The notes: a model not told the origin generated them from the sequence alone. A stretch of 64,000 bases of DNA from Betaproteobacteria bacterium (GCA_004297625.1 SCTY01000026.1:186001-250000); one strand, 5' to 3'. Shown: positions 39,487 to 50,051, numbered from the stretch's first letter. A program made the numbers and translations.

Positions 39487-40626
39487 ATGCGGATCCTGCA
39501 CGTCACGCCCTCCTTCTTTCCGGCGACGCGTTTTGGCGGTCCGATCTTCTCGACCTACGGACTGTGCAACGCATTAGCCGCGTCTCCCGGCATCGAGATC
39601 CGCGTGCTCACGACCGACACTTCCGGGAGAGAGTCCGCCCAGAGGCTGGAGCCGCGGGTCGCCGGCGCCCGCAGCCTGAACGGCTACGCGATCCGCTACT
39701 GCCGAAAAAGCGTCGGCGCCGATTTCTCCCTGCCGATGCTTGCAGTCCTTCCATCCGCAATTCGATGGGCGGATGTGGTGCACCTTACCGGCGTCTATTC
39801 GTCGCCGACGCTTCCGACCCTCGCCTTCTGCCGGATCCTCCGCAGACCGATCGTTTGGTCGCCTCGCGGCGCGCTGCAGAGATGGCAAGGGAGCACACGT
39901 CCCGCCCTGAAGGCTGTCTGGGAAGGCGCATGCCGCTTGACGTCGCCATCATCGATGGTCTTGCACGTGACTACCGACGAAGAAGGCAAGGCGAGCAAAA
40001 GTCGCATGCCCAATGCCGCCCTCGCCGTCATTCCCAACGGGGTGGACTGTCCAGCCTCATTGCCAGGCAAGTCTCGGGACCCGATGGCTCCGCTCCATGT
40101 GCTCTACATGGGAAGGATCCACCCGATCAAGGCGATCGACAATCTGCTGCGCGCGATTGCGCGCAGCGCACCGGGCGCGGCTCGGCTGCTGATTTGCGGG
40201 GAAGGGGACGCCCGATACACTGCCCGGCTTCTCGAGCTTGCCCGGGAGCTCGCACTGGAAGATCGCGTGGAATTTGCCGGTCACGTTGAGGGCGAGCGCA
40301 AACGCGAGGCATTCCTGCGTGCAGATGTGCTCGTTCTTCCATCTCACAGCGAGAATTTCGGCGTCGCGGCGGCCGAGGCGCTCGCGTATGGCGTGCCGGT
40401 CATTGCGGCGCGCGGCACCCCGTGGAAGGAGCTGGAAACGAGGGGCTGCGGGCTGTGGACGGAAAATACGCCGGAAGCGCTGGCCGCAGCGATCCAGTCG
40501 TTGGCTCGGGCCGATCGAGCCGCAATGGGAGCAAAGGGACGGGAATGGGCGCGAGAGGCGTTCGCATGGCCGGTGATCGCGAGCAAAATGGTCGCGGTCT
40601 ATGCCGAGTCGATGGCGCGATGCTGA
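39487..40626 (+). CDS. GT4 family glycosyltransferase
   Basis: 379 residues. N-terminal MRILHVTPSFFPATRFGGPI and C-terminal LHVLYMGRIHPIKAIDNLL plus the E-x7-E block SHSENFGVAAAEALAYGVP define a retaining GT-B enzyme. Starts 13 bp after the GT-C gene. Its end overlaps the pssD-like start by 7 bp. Confidence 0.9.
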   Translation: MRILHVTPSFFPATRFGGPIFSTYGLCNALAASPGIEIRVLTTDTSGRESAQRLEPRVAGARSLNGYAIRYCRKSVGADFSLPMLAVLPSAIRWADVVHLTGVYSSPTLPTLAFCRILRRPIVWSPRGALQRWQGSTRPALKAVWEGACRLTSPSSMVLHVTTDEEGKASKSRMPNAALAVIPNGVDCPASLPGKSRDPMAPLHVLYMGRIHPIKAIDNLLRAIARSAPGAARLLICGEGDARYTARLLELARELALEDRVEFAGHVEGERKREAFLRADVLVLPSHSENFGVAAAEALAYGVPVIAARGTPWKELETRGCGLWTENTPEALAAAIQSLARADRAAMGAKGREWAREAFAWPVIASKMVAVYAESMARC

Positions 40627-41066
40627 AGATAGGAATCGTCTCTTCACCCGGCGGGCACCTGACCGAGGTTCGCTGCTTCCGGTCCGCATATGGGCAGCAT
40701 CGGCATTTCTACGCCCTGAACGACCGCATTTCCCTTGCCAAGGACATGCTGGGCAGGACGTACTTCCTGACGCATGCAGAGCGCGATTGGAGGCAAATCG
40801 TCAATTTCTGGGAAGCATTCCGGGTTCTGAACAAGGAGCGCCCCGACGTGCTGATCAGCACGGGAGCCAGTCCGATCGTTCCTTTCGCGATTCTTGGACG
40901 ATTGTTCTTCGGGACAAAGATCATCTTTGTTGAGACCATGACGCGGGTCGAAGCGCCATCCCTTACCGGCCGGATAATGTATTTCCTGGCGCACAGGTTC
41001 TATTACCAGCGGCAGGAGCTTCGCCGTTTCTATCCGAAAGGAAGCTACGTGGGTGCGTTGATATGA
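40620..41066 (+). CDS. pssD: PssD/Alg14-like glycosyltransferase membrane subunit
   Basis: 148 residues from ATG 40620. Begins LKIGIVSSPGGHLTEV (the GGHL motif of Alg14/PssD) and contains RPDVLISTGASPIVPFAI. The family anchors and activates the catalytic PssE/Alg13 partner encoded next. In rhizobia PssDE add glucuronic acid; by analogy this pair adds a uronic acid or glucose to the lipid-linked unit. Confidence 0.85.
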   Translation: MLKIGIVSSPGGHLTEVRCFRSAYGQHRHFYALNDRISLAKDMLGRTYFLTHAERDWRQIVNFWEAFRVLNKERPDVLISTGASPIVPFAILGRLFFGTKIIFVETMTRVEAPSLTGRIMYFLAHRFYYQRQELRRFYPKGSYVGALI

Positions 41067-41563
41067 GCACGTTTGTCGCTGTCGGCACGGGGCGGGCACC
41101 GTTCATGCGCCTGCTTGCAGCGGTCGACGAGCTGGCGAAACGGAGCGCGCTACCCGCACCGGTCAAGGTGCAATGCGGGCATACCCGGTTTTCTTCGAGG
41201 CACTGCACCGTCGTTCCATTTCCGAGCATGGATGAATTCGAGCGCGCGGTCAGCGACGCGGAGCTCGTCGTTTGCCAGGCAGGCGGCGGGACAGTCCTGT
41301 TGGCGAATCTCGCCGGGAAGGTGCCGGTGGTCGTGCCTCGCCTCCGACGGCACGGCGAGGTGGTAGACGACCATCAAGTGGCAAACGCGCGGGCACTCGA
41401 GGAAGGGGGCAACGCGGTCGCTGTATACGACATAGCCGATCTCGAAGCTGCGACGAAACGCGCGCTTGCGGCGCAGCGCGCCGCGATAGCGAAGCGGCAA
41501 CCATCCGCATTGCTGGCTGCTGTTGCAGGCGACCTGGCGCTGTGGGACCGGCAGCCTGATTAG
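41063..41563 (+). CDS. pssE: PssE/Alg13-like glycosyltransferase catalytic subunit
   Basis: 166 residues, start ATGA-coupled to pssD. STFVAVGTGRAPFMRLL and the C-terminal donor-site block VVCQAGGGTVLLANLAGKVPVVVPRLRRHGE followed by HQVANA match Alg13/PssE. Works as a heterodimer with PssD. (The quoted block is split here by family motif: QAGGGTVLL and VVVPR are the key parts.). Confidence 0.85.
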   Translation: MSTFVAVGTGRAPFMRLLAAVDELAKRSALPAPVKVQCGHTRFSSRHCTVVPFPSMDEFERAVSDAELVVCQAGGGTVLLANLAGKVPVVVPRLRRHGEVVDDHQVANARALEEGGNAVAVYDIADLEAATKRALAAQRAAIAKRQPSALLAAVAGDLALWDRQPD

Positions 41564-41571
41564 GCCACGCG

Positions 41572-43332
41572 GTGCTCATACTCGGAATCAACGCTTTTCA
41601 CGGCGATTCTGCCGCTTGCCTGCTGGACGGCGGAATCCTTGTCGCGGCCTCCGAGGAGGAGCGCTACCGGCGGGTCAAGCATTGGGCGGGCTTTCCGTCG
41701 CAAGCGATCCAGGCCTGCCTGCGCCAGGCCGGAGTCGGGCTCGGGGATATCCATGCAGTCGCCCTCAACCAGGACGCGAAGGCAAATATCTGGCGCAAAG
41801 CGTCGTACGTCCTGCAGAAGCGGCCCAGCCTGGGGCTGGTCCTTGACCGGATCCGCAACAAGCAGGAACGCGCTGGGGTAGCGCAGGTGCTCGAGCAGGG
41901 GGTCGGAGGAAGGTTCAAGGGAGAGGTGGTCGCCGTGGAGCATCACCTCGCGCATCTCGCCTCCGCCTACCTGGCGTCGCCGTTCCCGGAGGCGGTGGCC
42001 GCGTCGCTCGACGGCTTCGGCGACTTTGCCAGCGCCGCATGGGGTGTTGGCAGGGGCAGCACGGTAGAAGTCGACGAGCGCGTCTATTTCCCGCATTCGC
42101 TCGGCATCTTTTACCAGGCGCTGACCCAATTCCTCGGTTTCCCGCACTATGGGGACGAGTACAAGCTGATGGGCCTCGCGCCTTACGGCGAGCCAGGCTT
42201 CCTTCCCCGGATGCGCAGGATCGTGCGGCTTACGAACGGCGGCGGTTTCGAGCTCGATCTTTCCTTCTTTCGCCATGCCACCGACAAGGTGGAGTACGAA
42301 TGGGACGGCGGCTCGCCTGTAGTAGGGACTCTTTACTCCGCGGCGCTAGTCGACCTGCTCGGACCCGCGCGCGGCCCTTCGGAGGATCTCACCCAACGAC
42401 ACCGCGATATCGCGCGCTCGGTGCAGGCGATGTACGAGGAGGCGTTCTTCCATTTACTCGCTCACCTGCATGAGACGTACAAGCTGGACGCGCTATGCCT
42501 GGCGGGCGGCTGCGCGATGAACTCGGTGGCGAATGGCAAGGTGTACCAGCGCTCGGCGTTCAGGAAGCTCTATGTTCAACCGGCGGCGGGTGATGCGGGC
42601 GGCGCGATCGGCGCCGCGCTAGTCGCCCTGGGACGGCTCGACGGGCAACAGCCGGTCCGGCTTCGCATGGACCACGCTTACTGGGGTCCGCAGTTCGATG
42701 ATGAGGCGATCGCCACGATGCTCGCGAGGCGGCGCGCCGAAATGACGCGTGAGGGCTGCACCGTACGACGCTTCGAATCCGACCCGGACCTACTGGCGGC
42801 GACGGCCGCGGAAGTCGCCGCTGGCGCGGTCGTGGGGTGGTTCCAGGGCCGCATGGAATGGGGGCCGCGGGCGTTAGGCAACCGCTCGATCGTTTGCGAC
42901 CCGCGGCGCACCGACATGAAAGACATCCTCAACCTCAAGATCAAGCGGCGGGAGTCGTTCCGGCCGTTCGCGCCGTCGATCCTGCGCGAGGCGGTGCCCG
43001 AGTGGTTCGAGGTCGACGACGACGTGCCCTTCATGACGCAGGTCTACCCGATCCGTCCTGGGAAGCGCGCGTTGATTCCGGCAGTGACGCACGTGGACGG
43101 CTCCGGCCGTCTCCAGACCGTGACGCGCGAGGCGAATCCCCGCTTCTACGGGCTGATCGAGCGCTTCCGCGACCTCACCGGCGTGCCGATGGTGCTCAAT
43201 ACGTCCTTCAACGAGAACGAGCCGGTAGTATGCAGGCCGGAGGAGGCGCTCGATTGCTTCCTGCGCACGAAAATGGACGTGCTGGTGATGGAAAACTGGT
43301 TCCTACGGCGCGGCAGCCCGGCGATACCGTGA
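41572..43332 (+). CDS. Carbamoyltransferase (NodU/CmcH/TobZ family)
   Basis: 586 residues, GTG start. N-terminal Kae1-like ASKHA domain with [15 protein letters not shown] and the metal-binding [10 protein letters not shown]. The C-terminal domain has [18 protein letters not shown]. These enzymes use carbamoyl phosphate and ATP to add a carbamoyl group, here probably to a sugar hydroxyl. Full family length and motifs, so likely active. Confidence 0.92.
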   Translation: MLILGINAFHGDSAACLLDGGILVAASEEERYRRVKHWAGFPSQAIQACLRQAGVGLGDIHAVALNQDAKANIWRKASYVLQKRPSLGLVLDRIRNKQERAGVAQVLEQGVGGRFKGEVVAVEHHLAHLASAYLASPFPEAVAASLDGFGDFASAAWGVGRGSTVEVDERVYFPHSLGIFYQALTQFLGFPHYGDEYKLMGLAPYGEPGFLPRMRRIVRLTNGGGFELDLSFFRHATDKVEYEWDGGSPVVGTLYSAALVDLLGPARGPSEDLTQRHRDIARSVQAMYEEAFFHLLAHLHETYKLDALCLAGGCAMNSVANGKVYQRSAFRKLYVQPAAGDAGGAIGAALVALGRLDGQQPVRLRMDHAYWGPQFDDEAIATMLARRRAEMTREGCTVRRFESDPDLLAATAAEVAAGAVVGWFQGRMEWGPRALGNRSIVCDPRRTDMKDILNLKIKRRESFRPFAPSILREAVPEWFEVDDDVPFMTQVYPIRPGKRALIPAVTHVDGSGRLQTVTREANPRFYGLIERFRDLTGVPMVLNTSFNENEPVVCRPEEALDCFLRTKMDVLVMENWFLRRGSPAIP

Positions 43333-44651
43333 GCGTCGAAAGCGCCCATGGCCAAGCGCTCGTCGAGAGAATCAGGCGCAAGGAAGCGCTGATCGGCGTC
43401 GTGGGCTTGGGCTACGTCGGCCTGCCGCTTCTAATGTGCTTCGCTGAAGCGGGATTCCGCGCGCTCGGCTTCGACATCGACAAGCAAAAGGTGGGTGCGC
43501 TCCGCGAAGGCCGGACGTATATCAAGACCGTCGATGCGAGGCGCATTGCGGGCGCCCTCGAGCATGGACTGGAGGCGACCACCGATTATGCGCGGGCAAA
43601 GCAGGCCGACGCGCTCATCATCTGCGTGCCGACGCCGCTCAACCGCTCCCGCGAGCCGGATCTGAGCTACGTGATCAACACGGTCGAATCGCTGCTTCCG
43701 CATTTGCGAGCCGGGCAGGTGATGTCGCTCGAGAGCACGACCTATCCCGGCACTACCGAGGAGGAGCTGCGCCCGCGCATCGAGAGCCGCGGCTTTGCGC
43801 TGGGCGAGGACTACTTTCTGGTGTTTTCGCCCGAACGCGAAGACCCGGGCAACAAGCACTTCAGCACGCGCAGCATCCCGAAGATCTGCGGCGGAAGCAC
43901 GCCGGCCTGTCTGGAGGTCGGCCTCGCCCTCTACCGGGCGGCGGTCGACCAGGTGGTTCCGGTGAGCTCGACCCGCGTCGCCGAGATGGCCAAGCTGCTG
44001 GAGAACATCCACCGGGCCGTGAACATCGGGCTGGTGAACGAAATGAAGATCGTCGCCGACCGGATGGGCATCGACATCCACGAGGTGATCCGGGCCGCCG
44101 CGACCAAGCCCTTCGGGTTCGTGCCCTACTACCCGGGGCCGGGGCTCGGCGGCCACTGCATCCCGATCGATCCGTTCTACCTCACCTGGAAAGCGAGGCA
44201 GTACGGCGTCAACACGCGCTTCATCGAGCTCGCCGGCGAAGTGAACCGCGCCATGCCGGAATGGGTGGTGGAAAAGCTTGCCCACGCGCTCAACGTGCGC
44301 TCCAAGCCGGTGCGCGGCAGCCGCATCCTCGTTCTTGGCATCGCGTACAAGAAGAATGTCGACGACGTGCGCGAATCACCGGCGGCGGAAATCATGGAGA
44401 TCCTGCGCGCGCGCGGCGCAGCGCTCGACTACAGCGACCCGCACGTGCCGGTATTTCCCAGGATGCGCGAGCACGCGTTCGAGCTGGAAAGCGTTTCGTT
44501 GACCGCGCGGGCGCTGTCCGCGTACGACGGCGTGGTCCTCGTCACCGACCACGACGCGTTCGACTACGCCTTGATCGCCGCGCACGCCCGGCTGGTGGTG
44601 GATACCCGTGGGCGCTATGCAGAACCTGCGGGCAACATCGTCAAGGCTTGA
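43329..44651 (+). CDS. Nucleotide-sugar 6-dehydrogenase (WbpA/UDP-GlcNAc dehydrogenase-like)
   Basis: 440 residues, GTG start overlapping the previous stop (GTGA). N-terminal NAD site [17 protein letters not shown], then [11 protein letters not shown] and the catalytic-cysteine motif [18 protein letters not shown]. The GGHCIP type is that of UDP-N-acetylhexosamine dehydrogenases rather than E. coli Ugd (GGxCFPKD). Product is probably a UDP-HexNAc uronate, a natural substrate for an AsnB-like amidase. UDP-glucose cannot be excluded. Confidence 0.88.
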   Translation: MSVESAHGQALVERIRRKEALIGVVGLGYVGLPLLMCFAEAGFRALGFDIDKQKVGALREGRTYIKTVDARRIAGALEHGLEATTDYARAKQADALIICVPTPLNRSREPDLSYVINTVESLLPHLRAGQVMSLESTTYPGTTEEELRPRIESRGFALGEDYFLVFSPEREDPGNKHFSTRSIPKICGGSTPACLEVGLALYRAAVDQVVPVSSTRVAEMAKLLENIHRAVNIGLVNEMKIVADRMGIDIHEVIRAAATKPFGFVPYYPGPGLGGHCIPIDPFYLTWKARQYGVNTRFIELAGEVNRAMPEWVVEKLAHALNVRSKPVRGSRILVLGIAYKKNVDDVRESPAAEIMEILRARGAALDYSDPHVPVFPRMREHAFELESVSLTARALSAYDGVVLVTDHDAFDYALIAAHARLVVDTRGRYAEPAGNIVKA

Positions 44652-45808
44652 AGGCCGTCTTCGTCAACCGCTTTTTCTATCCCGATCTCGCGCCGACCGG
44701 GCTCCTCGCGGCGGATGTCGCCTTCGATCTCGCGCGGCGCGGCTGGGAAGTGCATGCGGTCACGAGCCGGCAGCGCTACCAGGATGCGGGCGCAGGGCTG
44801 CCTGCCGGCGAAACGATCAGCGGCGTGCGCGTGCATCGCGTGTGGAGCACGCGTTTCGGACGGGCCGGTACGCTTGGGCGGGCGTTCGATTACGCCAGCT
44901 TCTACGTAAGCGCAACTTTGGCGCTCGTTCGCCTGCTGCGTAAAGGCGACGTCGTCGTCGCCAAGACCGACCCTCCGCTCATCTCGGTCTTTGCGCTGCT
45001 CGCCGCCCGCATGCGCGGCGCGAGGCTCGTCAACTGGCTGGAAGACGTGTTTCCGGAAGTGGCGCAGCACGTCGGCATGCGTCTGGGGCCGGTAGCGCTC
45101 ATTGCGAAATGGCTGCGCAATGCAAGCGTGCGCGGCGCAAGCGCGAATGTGATGCTCGGCGCGCGGATGGAGGCCGAAGTGGCGCGGCTTGTTCCCGGCA
45201 CGAGGCTCGAAAGAATTGCCGACTGGGCCGACGGCGAGGCGATACGGCCGCTCGCCTTTCCTTCGGGCAAGTTCGTCGTGGGGTACTCGGGTAATTTCGG
45301 CCGCGCGCACGAGTGGGAAACGGTGGTGCGCGCAATCGGCTTGCTGCGCGACGAGCCCGGGCTGGCGTTCTCCTTCACCGGCGGCGGCCACCACTTCCCG
45401 CGCATCGTCGGCTTGCCCAACGTGGTGCACCGGGGTTACGTGCCGCAGGAACGTCTGTCCGAAAACCTGGCGGCGAGCGATGTGCACCTCGTGACGCTCT
45501 TACCCCAGCTCGAGGGCCTCATCATGCCGAGCAAGCTTTATGGGGCGATGGCGGCGGGGCGGCCCGTGCTGTTTGTCGGCGACCTGGATGGCGAGGTCGC
45601 ACGGATGCTACGCGATCACCAATGCGGCTTGTCGGTCGCCGCTGGCGACGCCGAGGGCTTGGCGAAGGTAGTTCTCGATCTAAAGGCGCATCGCGAGATA
45701 TGCCGTGAAATGGGGCAGCGGGCCCGAGCGGCCTTCGAAGCGCATTACGACAAGCCGATCGGAGTTGAGCGCTGGCGAGTGCTGCTCGAGAAAATTGCGC
45801 GAGCCTAG
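44648..45808 (+). CDS. GT4 family glycosyltransferase (WbuB/WcaI-like)
   Basis: 386 residues, TTG start overlapping the previous stop (TTGA), supported by [19 protein letters not shown], the family start. Central [19 protein letters not shown] and C-terminal [19 protein letters not shown] match the WbuB/WcaI-type group. Last gene of the plus-strand EPS run, converging on the wecA-like gene with 3 bp between stops. Confidence 0.88.
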   Translation: MKAVFVNRFFYPDLAPTGLLAADVAFDLARRGWEVHAVTSRQRYQDAGAGLPAGETISGVRVHRVWSTRFGRAGTLGRAFDYASFYVSATLALVRLLRKGDVVVAKTDPPLISVFALLAARMRGARLVNWLEDVFPEVAQHVGMRLGPVALIAKWLRNASVRGASANVMLGARMEAEVARLVPGTRLERIADWADGEAIRPLAFPSGKFVVGYSGNFGRAHEWETVVRAIGLLRDEPGLAFSFTGGGHHFPRIVGLPNVVHRGYVPQERLSENLAASDVHLVTLLPQLEGLIMPSKLYGAMAAGRPVLFVGDLDGEVARMLRDHQCGLSVAAGDAEGLAKVVLDLKAHREICREMGQRARAAFEAHYDKPIGVERWRVLLEKIARA

Positions 45809-45811
45809 CCG

Positions 45812-46864
45812 CTATCGCGGAATGCGCAGCCCCAGCCGCCGGCAAAGCACTTCCGCCGCCGCACCGTAGACAAGAAGCCCGCCTACGAACACGTAGAACA
45901 TGACGTAGGGCGGAACGCCGAGGCGTTCAGCGCCGATGCCGACGGCGGCCAGCACGATCGCGGCGGCGAACAGCGCCGGCGTCGTGCGATGGGGCGAGAG
46001 GCCCATCGCGAGCAGAATGTGGTGGATGTGCTCGCGGTCGGCGACGAACGGGCTTCTTCCGCGCAGCATCCGGCGGACCATGATGGTGCCCATGTCCGCG
46101 AGCGGCAGCGCCAGGATCCAGACCGCGGTCATCGGCGCGAGCGCCGGCCGGGGCGACATCGCCAGCCGGATGGAGAACCACGCTAGAAGCAATCCGAGCA
46201 GCAGGCTCCCGGCATCGCCCATGTAGACCGTTGCCGGGCCGCGCCAGGGCGCGCGCGCGTTGTAGACGAGGAACGCGGCAATCGCGCCTGCGGCGATGCA
46301 GATCGCGGTGAACATCACGGCGTCGCCCGCCGCGCCGGCGGCATAGCCGAAGCCGAGACAGGCGGCGAGCGCGACGCTCCCCGCGAGACCGTCGAGGCCG
46401 TCGGTCATGTTGATCGCGTTCATCAGCCCGACGATGGCGACGACGGTGATCGGCACCGACCAGCGCCCGAGCGTGAAGACGTTCCCGGTGAAGAGACTGC
46501 CGAAGTGCGTGAGGAGCGTGCCGCCCCACGTGGCGAGGAGTAGCGCGGCGAAGATCTGGAACGCGAACTTGGGCGTAGCGCGCAGCCCGCGCAGGTCGTC
46601 GAGTGCTCCGCCTATCAGCGTGAGCAGGATCGCGGCCGCAACGCCGATGTACTGCGACGGCTCGCCAGCGGGGCGCGCCGCCGCGAACACGGCGAGAAAC
46701 GCGGTGCCCATGGCGAGGCCGCCGACTACCGGGACTGGGCCATGGTGCAGCTTGCGCGTGTCGGGAAGATCAACGAGCTGCCAGCGCTTGGCGTGCTGCC
46801 TGAACAGCAGCGTCAATGCGAGCGTGAAGGCAAAAACAACCAGAAAAACGACTGCGTCGCCCAC
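45812..46864 (-). CDS. wecA: Undecaprenyl-phosphate HexNAc-1-phosphate transferase (WecA-like)
   Basis: 350 residues, about 11 helices, GTG start behind a purine-rich ribosome site. Motifs of the MraY/WecA family: NMTDGLDGLAGS, VYMGDAGSLLLG and the cytoplasmic histidine loop DREHIHH. It starts the repeat unit by placing GlcNAc/HexNAc-1-P on undecaprenyl phosphate. No PssY/WbaP-type initiator is present, so this is the likely first step. Confidence 0.9.
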   Translation of the reverse strand: MGDAVVFLVVFAFTLALTLLFRQHAKRWQLVDLPDTRKLHHGPVPVVGGLAMGTAFLAVFAAARPAGEPSQYIGVAAAILLTLIGGALDDLRGLRATPKFAFQIFAALLLATWGGTLLTHFGSLFTGNVFTLGRWSVPITVVAIVGLMNAINMTDGLDGLAGSVALAACLGFGYAAGAAGDAVMFTAICIAAGAIAAFLVYNARAPWRGPATVYMGDAGSLLLGLLLAWFSIRLAMSPRPALAPMTAVWILALPLADMGTIMVRRMLRGRSPFVADREHIHHILLAMGLSPHRTTPALFAAAIVLAAVGIGAERLGVPPYVMFYVFVGGLLVYGAAAEVLCRRLGLRIPR

Positions 46865-46898
46865 TTTTCTTCTCTCTCCCTCCTCCGTCTCGCACGAT

Positions 46899-46926
46899 TC
46901 TATAGAGAGGCGTGATGCCGACGCAA
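46899..46926 (-). promoter_or_regulatory. Promoter of the wecA-like gene
   Basis: On the minus strand TTGCGT (46921-46926), 16 nt, TATAGA (46899-46904), followed after about 35 nt by the GTG start. It is the only clear promoter in the 117-bp gap between the FecR gene and wecA. Confidence 0.55.
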
Positions 46927-46981
46927 ATGACGTCCGGGTGATCGATCCTCTACAAGATCAGGATTTGTAAGAAATACCCGT

Positions 46982-48049
46982 CTAGCTCGGGCTTGCGGCG
47001 CCGCCGCCCGGCGGAGCAGTCGGCGGCGGCACCAGGGGCGGCGGCACTACCGGCACAGTCGCTTCGGCCGGCGGTTTCGGCGCGGCGGCCGGCGGCTTGG
47101 GCGCGGGTACCGGCGGCTGCCCCGGCACCGGCGCGGGCGGCGCGGGCGGTACGGCGCCGGCGTTGATCGCCTGCTGATAAGCGGTCTGCGCGGCGGCGAC
47201 GGCTTCCGCGACCGCCTGCTGTGCTTGCTGCAGCGCCTGCTGCGCGGCCTGCTGCAAGGCGGTGTCAGCAGGCTGCTGAACCGCCTGCTGCTGCAGCGCC
47301 AACGCCTGCGCCTGCGCCGCCACTGCACGCGCGGAAACTTGGACCACCACCGGCGTGTTGACGGGAACGGCTTGTTGTATCAGCGCAGTCACCGCCTGCT
47401 GCACGGCCGGGGCCGCGCTGGCGATAGGGGCAGGCGGCGCAGGAGGCGCGCTCGGCGAAGCGGTCGAGAACGCGCCGACGCCGATGGTTTGCGTGCCGAG
47501 CGGCGTCGTCATGGCGATCGCTCCGGCGTTGACCGCAGTGCTGACAACGCGGGTCGCCGGGTCGTACACGATCGTGCCGTCCGTCCCGCGGATGCCGATC
47601 GTCGCGTTGCCTGCGCTGATGCGCACCGCGTTGCGGTTGGTGGCGCCGATCACTCCGGTGATGAAGCGCAGGCCGCCGCGCAGCACTTCGAACGCCATGC
47701 GGCTCGCGCTGACCTGCTGCTTGTTGTACTGATATTGCTGAACCACGAACGAGCTCTGCTCGTGCATGGCCATGACCTGCCCGTCCTCGAACTTGATGAT
47801 CGCCGTGCTGTTGAGGCCGGTGGCGACGGTTTGGCCCTGGTCGACCAGGTCTCCGACATTCAGCGCCCGGGGCGAGGCGGAACCCGTGCGCACGTTCGCG
47901 CTGCCGGTGAGCTCGTGCACGTAGCCGAGCGCCTGAGCGCCGGTGGCGGCGGCCAAGAGCAGACACCCCCAAACGGCCAACAACGCCTTAATGGACGCCC
48001 CCTGGTTCTTGATCCGCTCCACCGTACCGGAAAGCGAACCGCTTTTCAA
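46982..48049 (-). CDS. FecR-domain secreted protein with Ala/Gln- and Pro-rich tail
   Basis: 355 residues. A hydrophobic signal segment (about 20-42), then a FecR domain (LGYVHELTGSANVRTG through GNATIGIRGTDGTIVYD), ending at about 190. The rest is low-complexity: AAQQALQQAQQAV-like coiled stretches and a proline-rich end. FecR domains occur in signalling and envelope proteins; this stand-alone form in EPS loci has no defined role. A second FecR protein lies at 61820-62596. Confidence 0.75.
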   Translation of the reverse strand: MKSGSLSGTVERIKNQGASIKALLAVWGCLLLAAATGAQALGYVHELTGSANVRTGSASPRALNVGDLVDQGQTVATGLNSTAIIKFEDGQVMAMHEQSSFVVQQYQYNKQQVSASRMAFEVLRGGLRFITGVIGATNRNAVRISAGNATIGIRGTDGTIVYDPATRVVSTAVNAGAIAMTTPLGTQTIGVGAFSTASPSAPPAPPAPIASAAPAVQQAVTALIQQAVPVNTPVVVQVSARAVAAQAQALALQQQAVQQPADTALQQAAQQALQQAQQAVAEAVAAAQTAYQQAINAGAVPPAPPAPVPGQPPVPAPKPPAAAPKPPAEATVPVVPPPLVPPPTAPPGGGAASPS

Positions 48050-48050
48050 T

Positions 48051-48665
48051 TCAGATGCAGCGCAGGCCGGCTCGATAAGCGGCGATGCCCGGGATGTCGC
48101 AAAGAAGATCGAGCCGCCCGCTTCGCACGGCGAGGTTGGCGATCTCGCGCTCCTGCCACTTCAACGCGTTGCCCATGACTCCGAGAGCGGCGCGGCGCGC
48201 TTGCGGCGTGAGACGCGAATCGGCTTGCATGGCGATCTGCGCGAGCGCGAGCTGCACGCCGCTCTCCCAGGGCCCGAGCCGCGCCGCCTGCCGCACGGCG
48301 CGGTCGAGCTCGGCGTCGAGCTCGCGAAGGCGCAGCTTCACGCGGGCGAGCTCGGCCCAGGCGTAGGGCCATCCCGGCCGCCTTTGGACCGAGAGCCTCA
48401 AGTGGTCCAGCGCAAGGCGATACGCTCCCGCGTACTCGTACCAGCGCGCGAGATATTCGTGGTGATCGGGGTTGCCGGGATCGAGCTCGATCGCGCGCTC
48501 GAGCCCGCGCCTTGCGCGCTCGCTTGCTTCGAGGGTCGGAAGACCTGCGCGATCGAGGCCGTGGCGCGCGCCGAAGGCGGCGAGATCGGCGGCGCCGCGC
48601 TGCACGGCGAGCAGGCTCAGGACCGCGAGCGCGGCAAGCGCCGCGATGCCGGTCAGGACACGCAC
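48051..48665 (-). CDS. TPR-like membrane-anchored protein (VpsP-like)
   Basis: 204 residues from GTG 48665, which puts the membrane helix (LTGIAALAALAVLSLLAV) at the N-terminus; GTG 48710 would add 15 charged residues. The mature part has TPR-like helices (ARRGLERAIELDPGNPDHHEYLARWYEY broken here: key NPDHHEYLARWY). Resembles VpsP-type polysaccharide biosynthesis proteins. It overlaps the fahA 3' end by 13 bp and precedes the FecR gene by 1 bp. Confidence 0.6.
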   Translation of the reverse strand: MRVLTGIAALAALAVLSLLAVQRGAADLAAFGARHGLDRAGLPTLEASERARRGLERAIELDPGNPDHHEYLARWYEYAGAYRLALDHLRLSVQRRPGWPYAWAELARVKLRLRELDAELDRAVRQAARLGPWESGVQLALAQIAMQADSRLTPQARRAALGVMGNALKWQEREIANLAVRSGRLDLLCDIPGIAAYRAGLRCI

Positions 48666-49927
48666 GGCGCGATGCGCCCCGCGGCTTCGCCGAAGCCGAT
48701 CGTCTTGCACCCTTCGCGCGCACAGCGGCCGCGCTCGATCACGTCGTCGCCGTCCTCAAGGAAGCCGCGCGCTTCGCCGGTCGGCAGCTTGAGTGGATTC
48801 TTCCCCGCAGCCGTGAGCTCCATCATCGAGCCGACCGAGTCCGGCGTCGTTCCGGAAATGGTGCCCGAGCCGAGGAGGTCGCCCGCCTGCAGGTTGCAGC
48901 CGTTCGAGGCCTGGTGCGCGACGATCTGCGCCGCCGTCCAGTACGAGTCGCGGAAGCTGCCGCGCGAAAGCCGCACCGGCGCCATCTTGTCCTGCCGCAT
49001 TTTCGTGCTGCGCAGGTGCATCTCGACTTCGATGGCGAAACCGCCCGCGCGCTGATCGGCCTCGCCGAAGAGGTAGGGCAGGGGCTTGGGATCGTCGGGC
49101 GCGCGCTCGAAGGCCGGGCAGCGGAAAGGCGCGAGCGCCTCCAGCGTCACGATCCACGGCGAGAGGGTCGTGGCGAAGCTCTTCGCGAGAAAGGGCCCGA
49201 GCGGCTGGTACTCCCAGGCCTGGATGTCGCGTGCCGACCAGTCGTTGAGGAGCACCACGCCGAACACGTGCTCGAGCGCGTCCTTCACCGCGACCGGCCT
49301 GCCGAGACGATTGCCGAGGCCGATGACCAAGCCGAGCTCGGCCTCGTAGTCGAGCCGCTTGCTCGGCCCGAAAGAGGGTTGTTGTTGTCCAATCGATTTT
49401 GTCTGCCCCTTCGGCCGCGTGATCGGCGTGCCGGAGACAACGATCGAAGAAGCGCGGCCGTGGTAGCCGATCGGCACCCACTTGTAGTTCGGCAGCAGCG
49501 GATTGTCCGGCCGCAGCATGCTTCCGATGTTCGAGGCGTGGTGAATGCCGGTGTAGAAGTCGCTGTAGTCGCCGATGGAGACAGGGCGAAGCAAGTCGGC
49601 ATCCTTCATCGGTACGAGGAATTCGCCGAGCTTTTTGTAGCCCTTGTTCTTCGTCGAAAGAAGCTTCGAGAGCTCCCGGCGCACGCCGCGCCACACCGGC
49701 CGGCCCTGCGCGGCGAGCGCGTTCAGCGTCGGTCCGGTCCTGATGCCGAGCGCGGCGAGATCGAGGATCTGCTCGCCGATCGCCACGCCGCCGCGCGGCG
49801 TGGTTCTTTCGCCTTTTCTCCTGAAGATGCCGAACGGCAGGTTCTGGATCGGGAACTCGGCGCCTTCGGCGTTCGCCGACTCCACCCAGCTCTGCAACGA
49901 CGGGTCGTGCGTTTCGTCGAGTTTCAT
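48653..49927 (-). CDS. fahA: Fumarylacetoacetase
   Basis: 424 residues. Catalytic-core signatures DYSDFYTGIHHASNIG, YHGRASSIVVSGTP, DYEAELGLVIG and LLNDWSARDIQAWEYQPLGPF (metal and active-site region) are all present. It splits fumarylacetoacetate to fumarate and acetoacetate, the last step of tyrosine/homogentisate breakdown. The partner hmgA lies upstream on the same strand but 2.4 kb away across an accessory segment. Confidence 0.95.
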   Translation of the reverse strand: MKLDETHDPSLQSWVESANAEGAEFPIQNLPFGIFRRKGERTTPRGGVAIGEQILDLAALGIRTGPTLNALAAQGRPVWRGVRRELSKLLSTKNKGYKKLGEFLVPMKDADLLRPVSIGDYSDFYTGIHHASNIGSMLRPDNPLLPNYKWVPIGYHGRASSIVVSGTPITRPKGQTKSIGQQQPSFGPSKRLDYEAELGLVIGLGNRLGRPVAVKDALEHVFGVVLLNDWSARDIQAWEYQPLGPFLAKSFATTLSPWIVTLEALAPFRCPAFERAPDDPKPLPYLFGEADQRAGGFAIEVEMHLRSTKMRQDKMAPVRLSRGSFRDSYWTAAQIVAHQASNGCNLQAGDLLGSGTISGTTPDSVGSMMELTAAGKNPLKLPTGEARGFLEDGDDVIERGRCAREGCKTIGFGEAAGRIAPCVS

Positions 49928-49958
49928 GGAACCCCAAGGTTATCCATAAACCGAACCA

Positions 49959-50007
49959 AAATCAGGGACGGACCCCAATTTCCGGAACCGAAATGGGGAC
50001 AGATCCA
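49959..50007. repeat. Degenerate palindromic repeat, family 2
   Basis: AATCAGGGACGGACCCCAAT and GAAATGGGGACAGATCC form imperfect arms related to the family 2 palindrome. It marks the left edge of the accessory segment between fahA and hmgA; an almost perfect copy marks the right edge at 52291-52342. Confidence 0.75.
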
Positions 50008-50021
50008 GCGACGCGGGAGAA

Positions 50022-50051
50022 TTGCACGGGATGTACATGATGATGTACACT
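50022..50051 (+). promoter_or_regulatory. Operator/promoter of the Phd-PIN module
   Basis: Two TGTACA boxes (50032-50037 and 50044-50049), 12 bp apart centre to centre. TGTACA is the reported core of the E. coli YefM-YoeB operator. They overlap a possible promoter: TTGCAC (50022-50027), 18 nt, TACACT (50046-50051). Transcription would then begin near the ATG at 50058. Confidence 0.6.

Noticed and set aside
47200..47330. Tandem CTGCTG-type DNA repeat as a contingency locus
   Set aside because: The repeats encode an Ala/Gln-rich segment with irregular codons; no perfect tandem unit long enough for slippage was seen.
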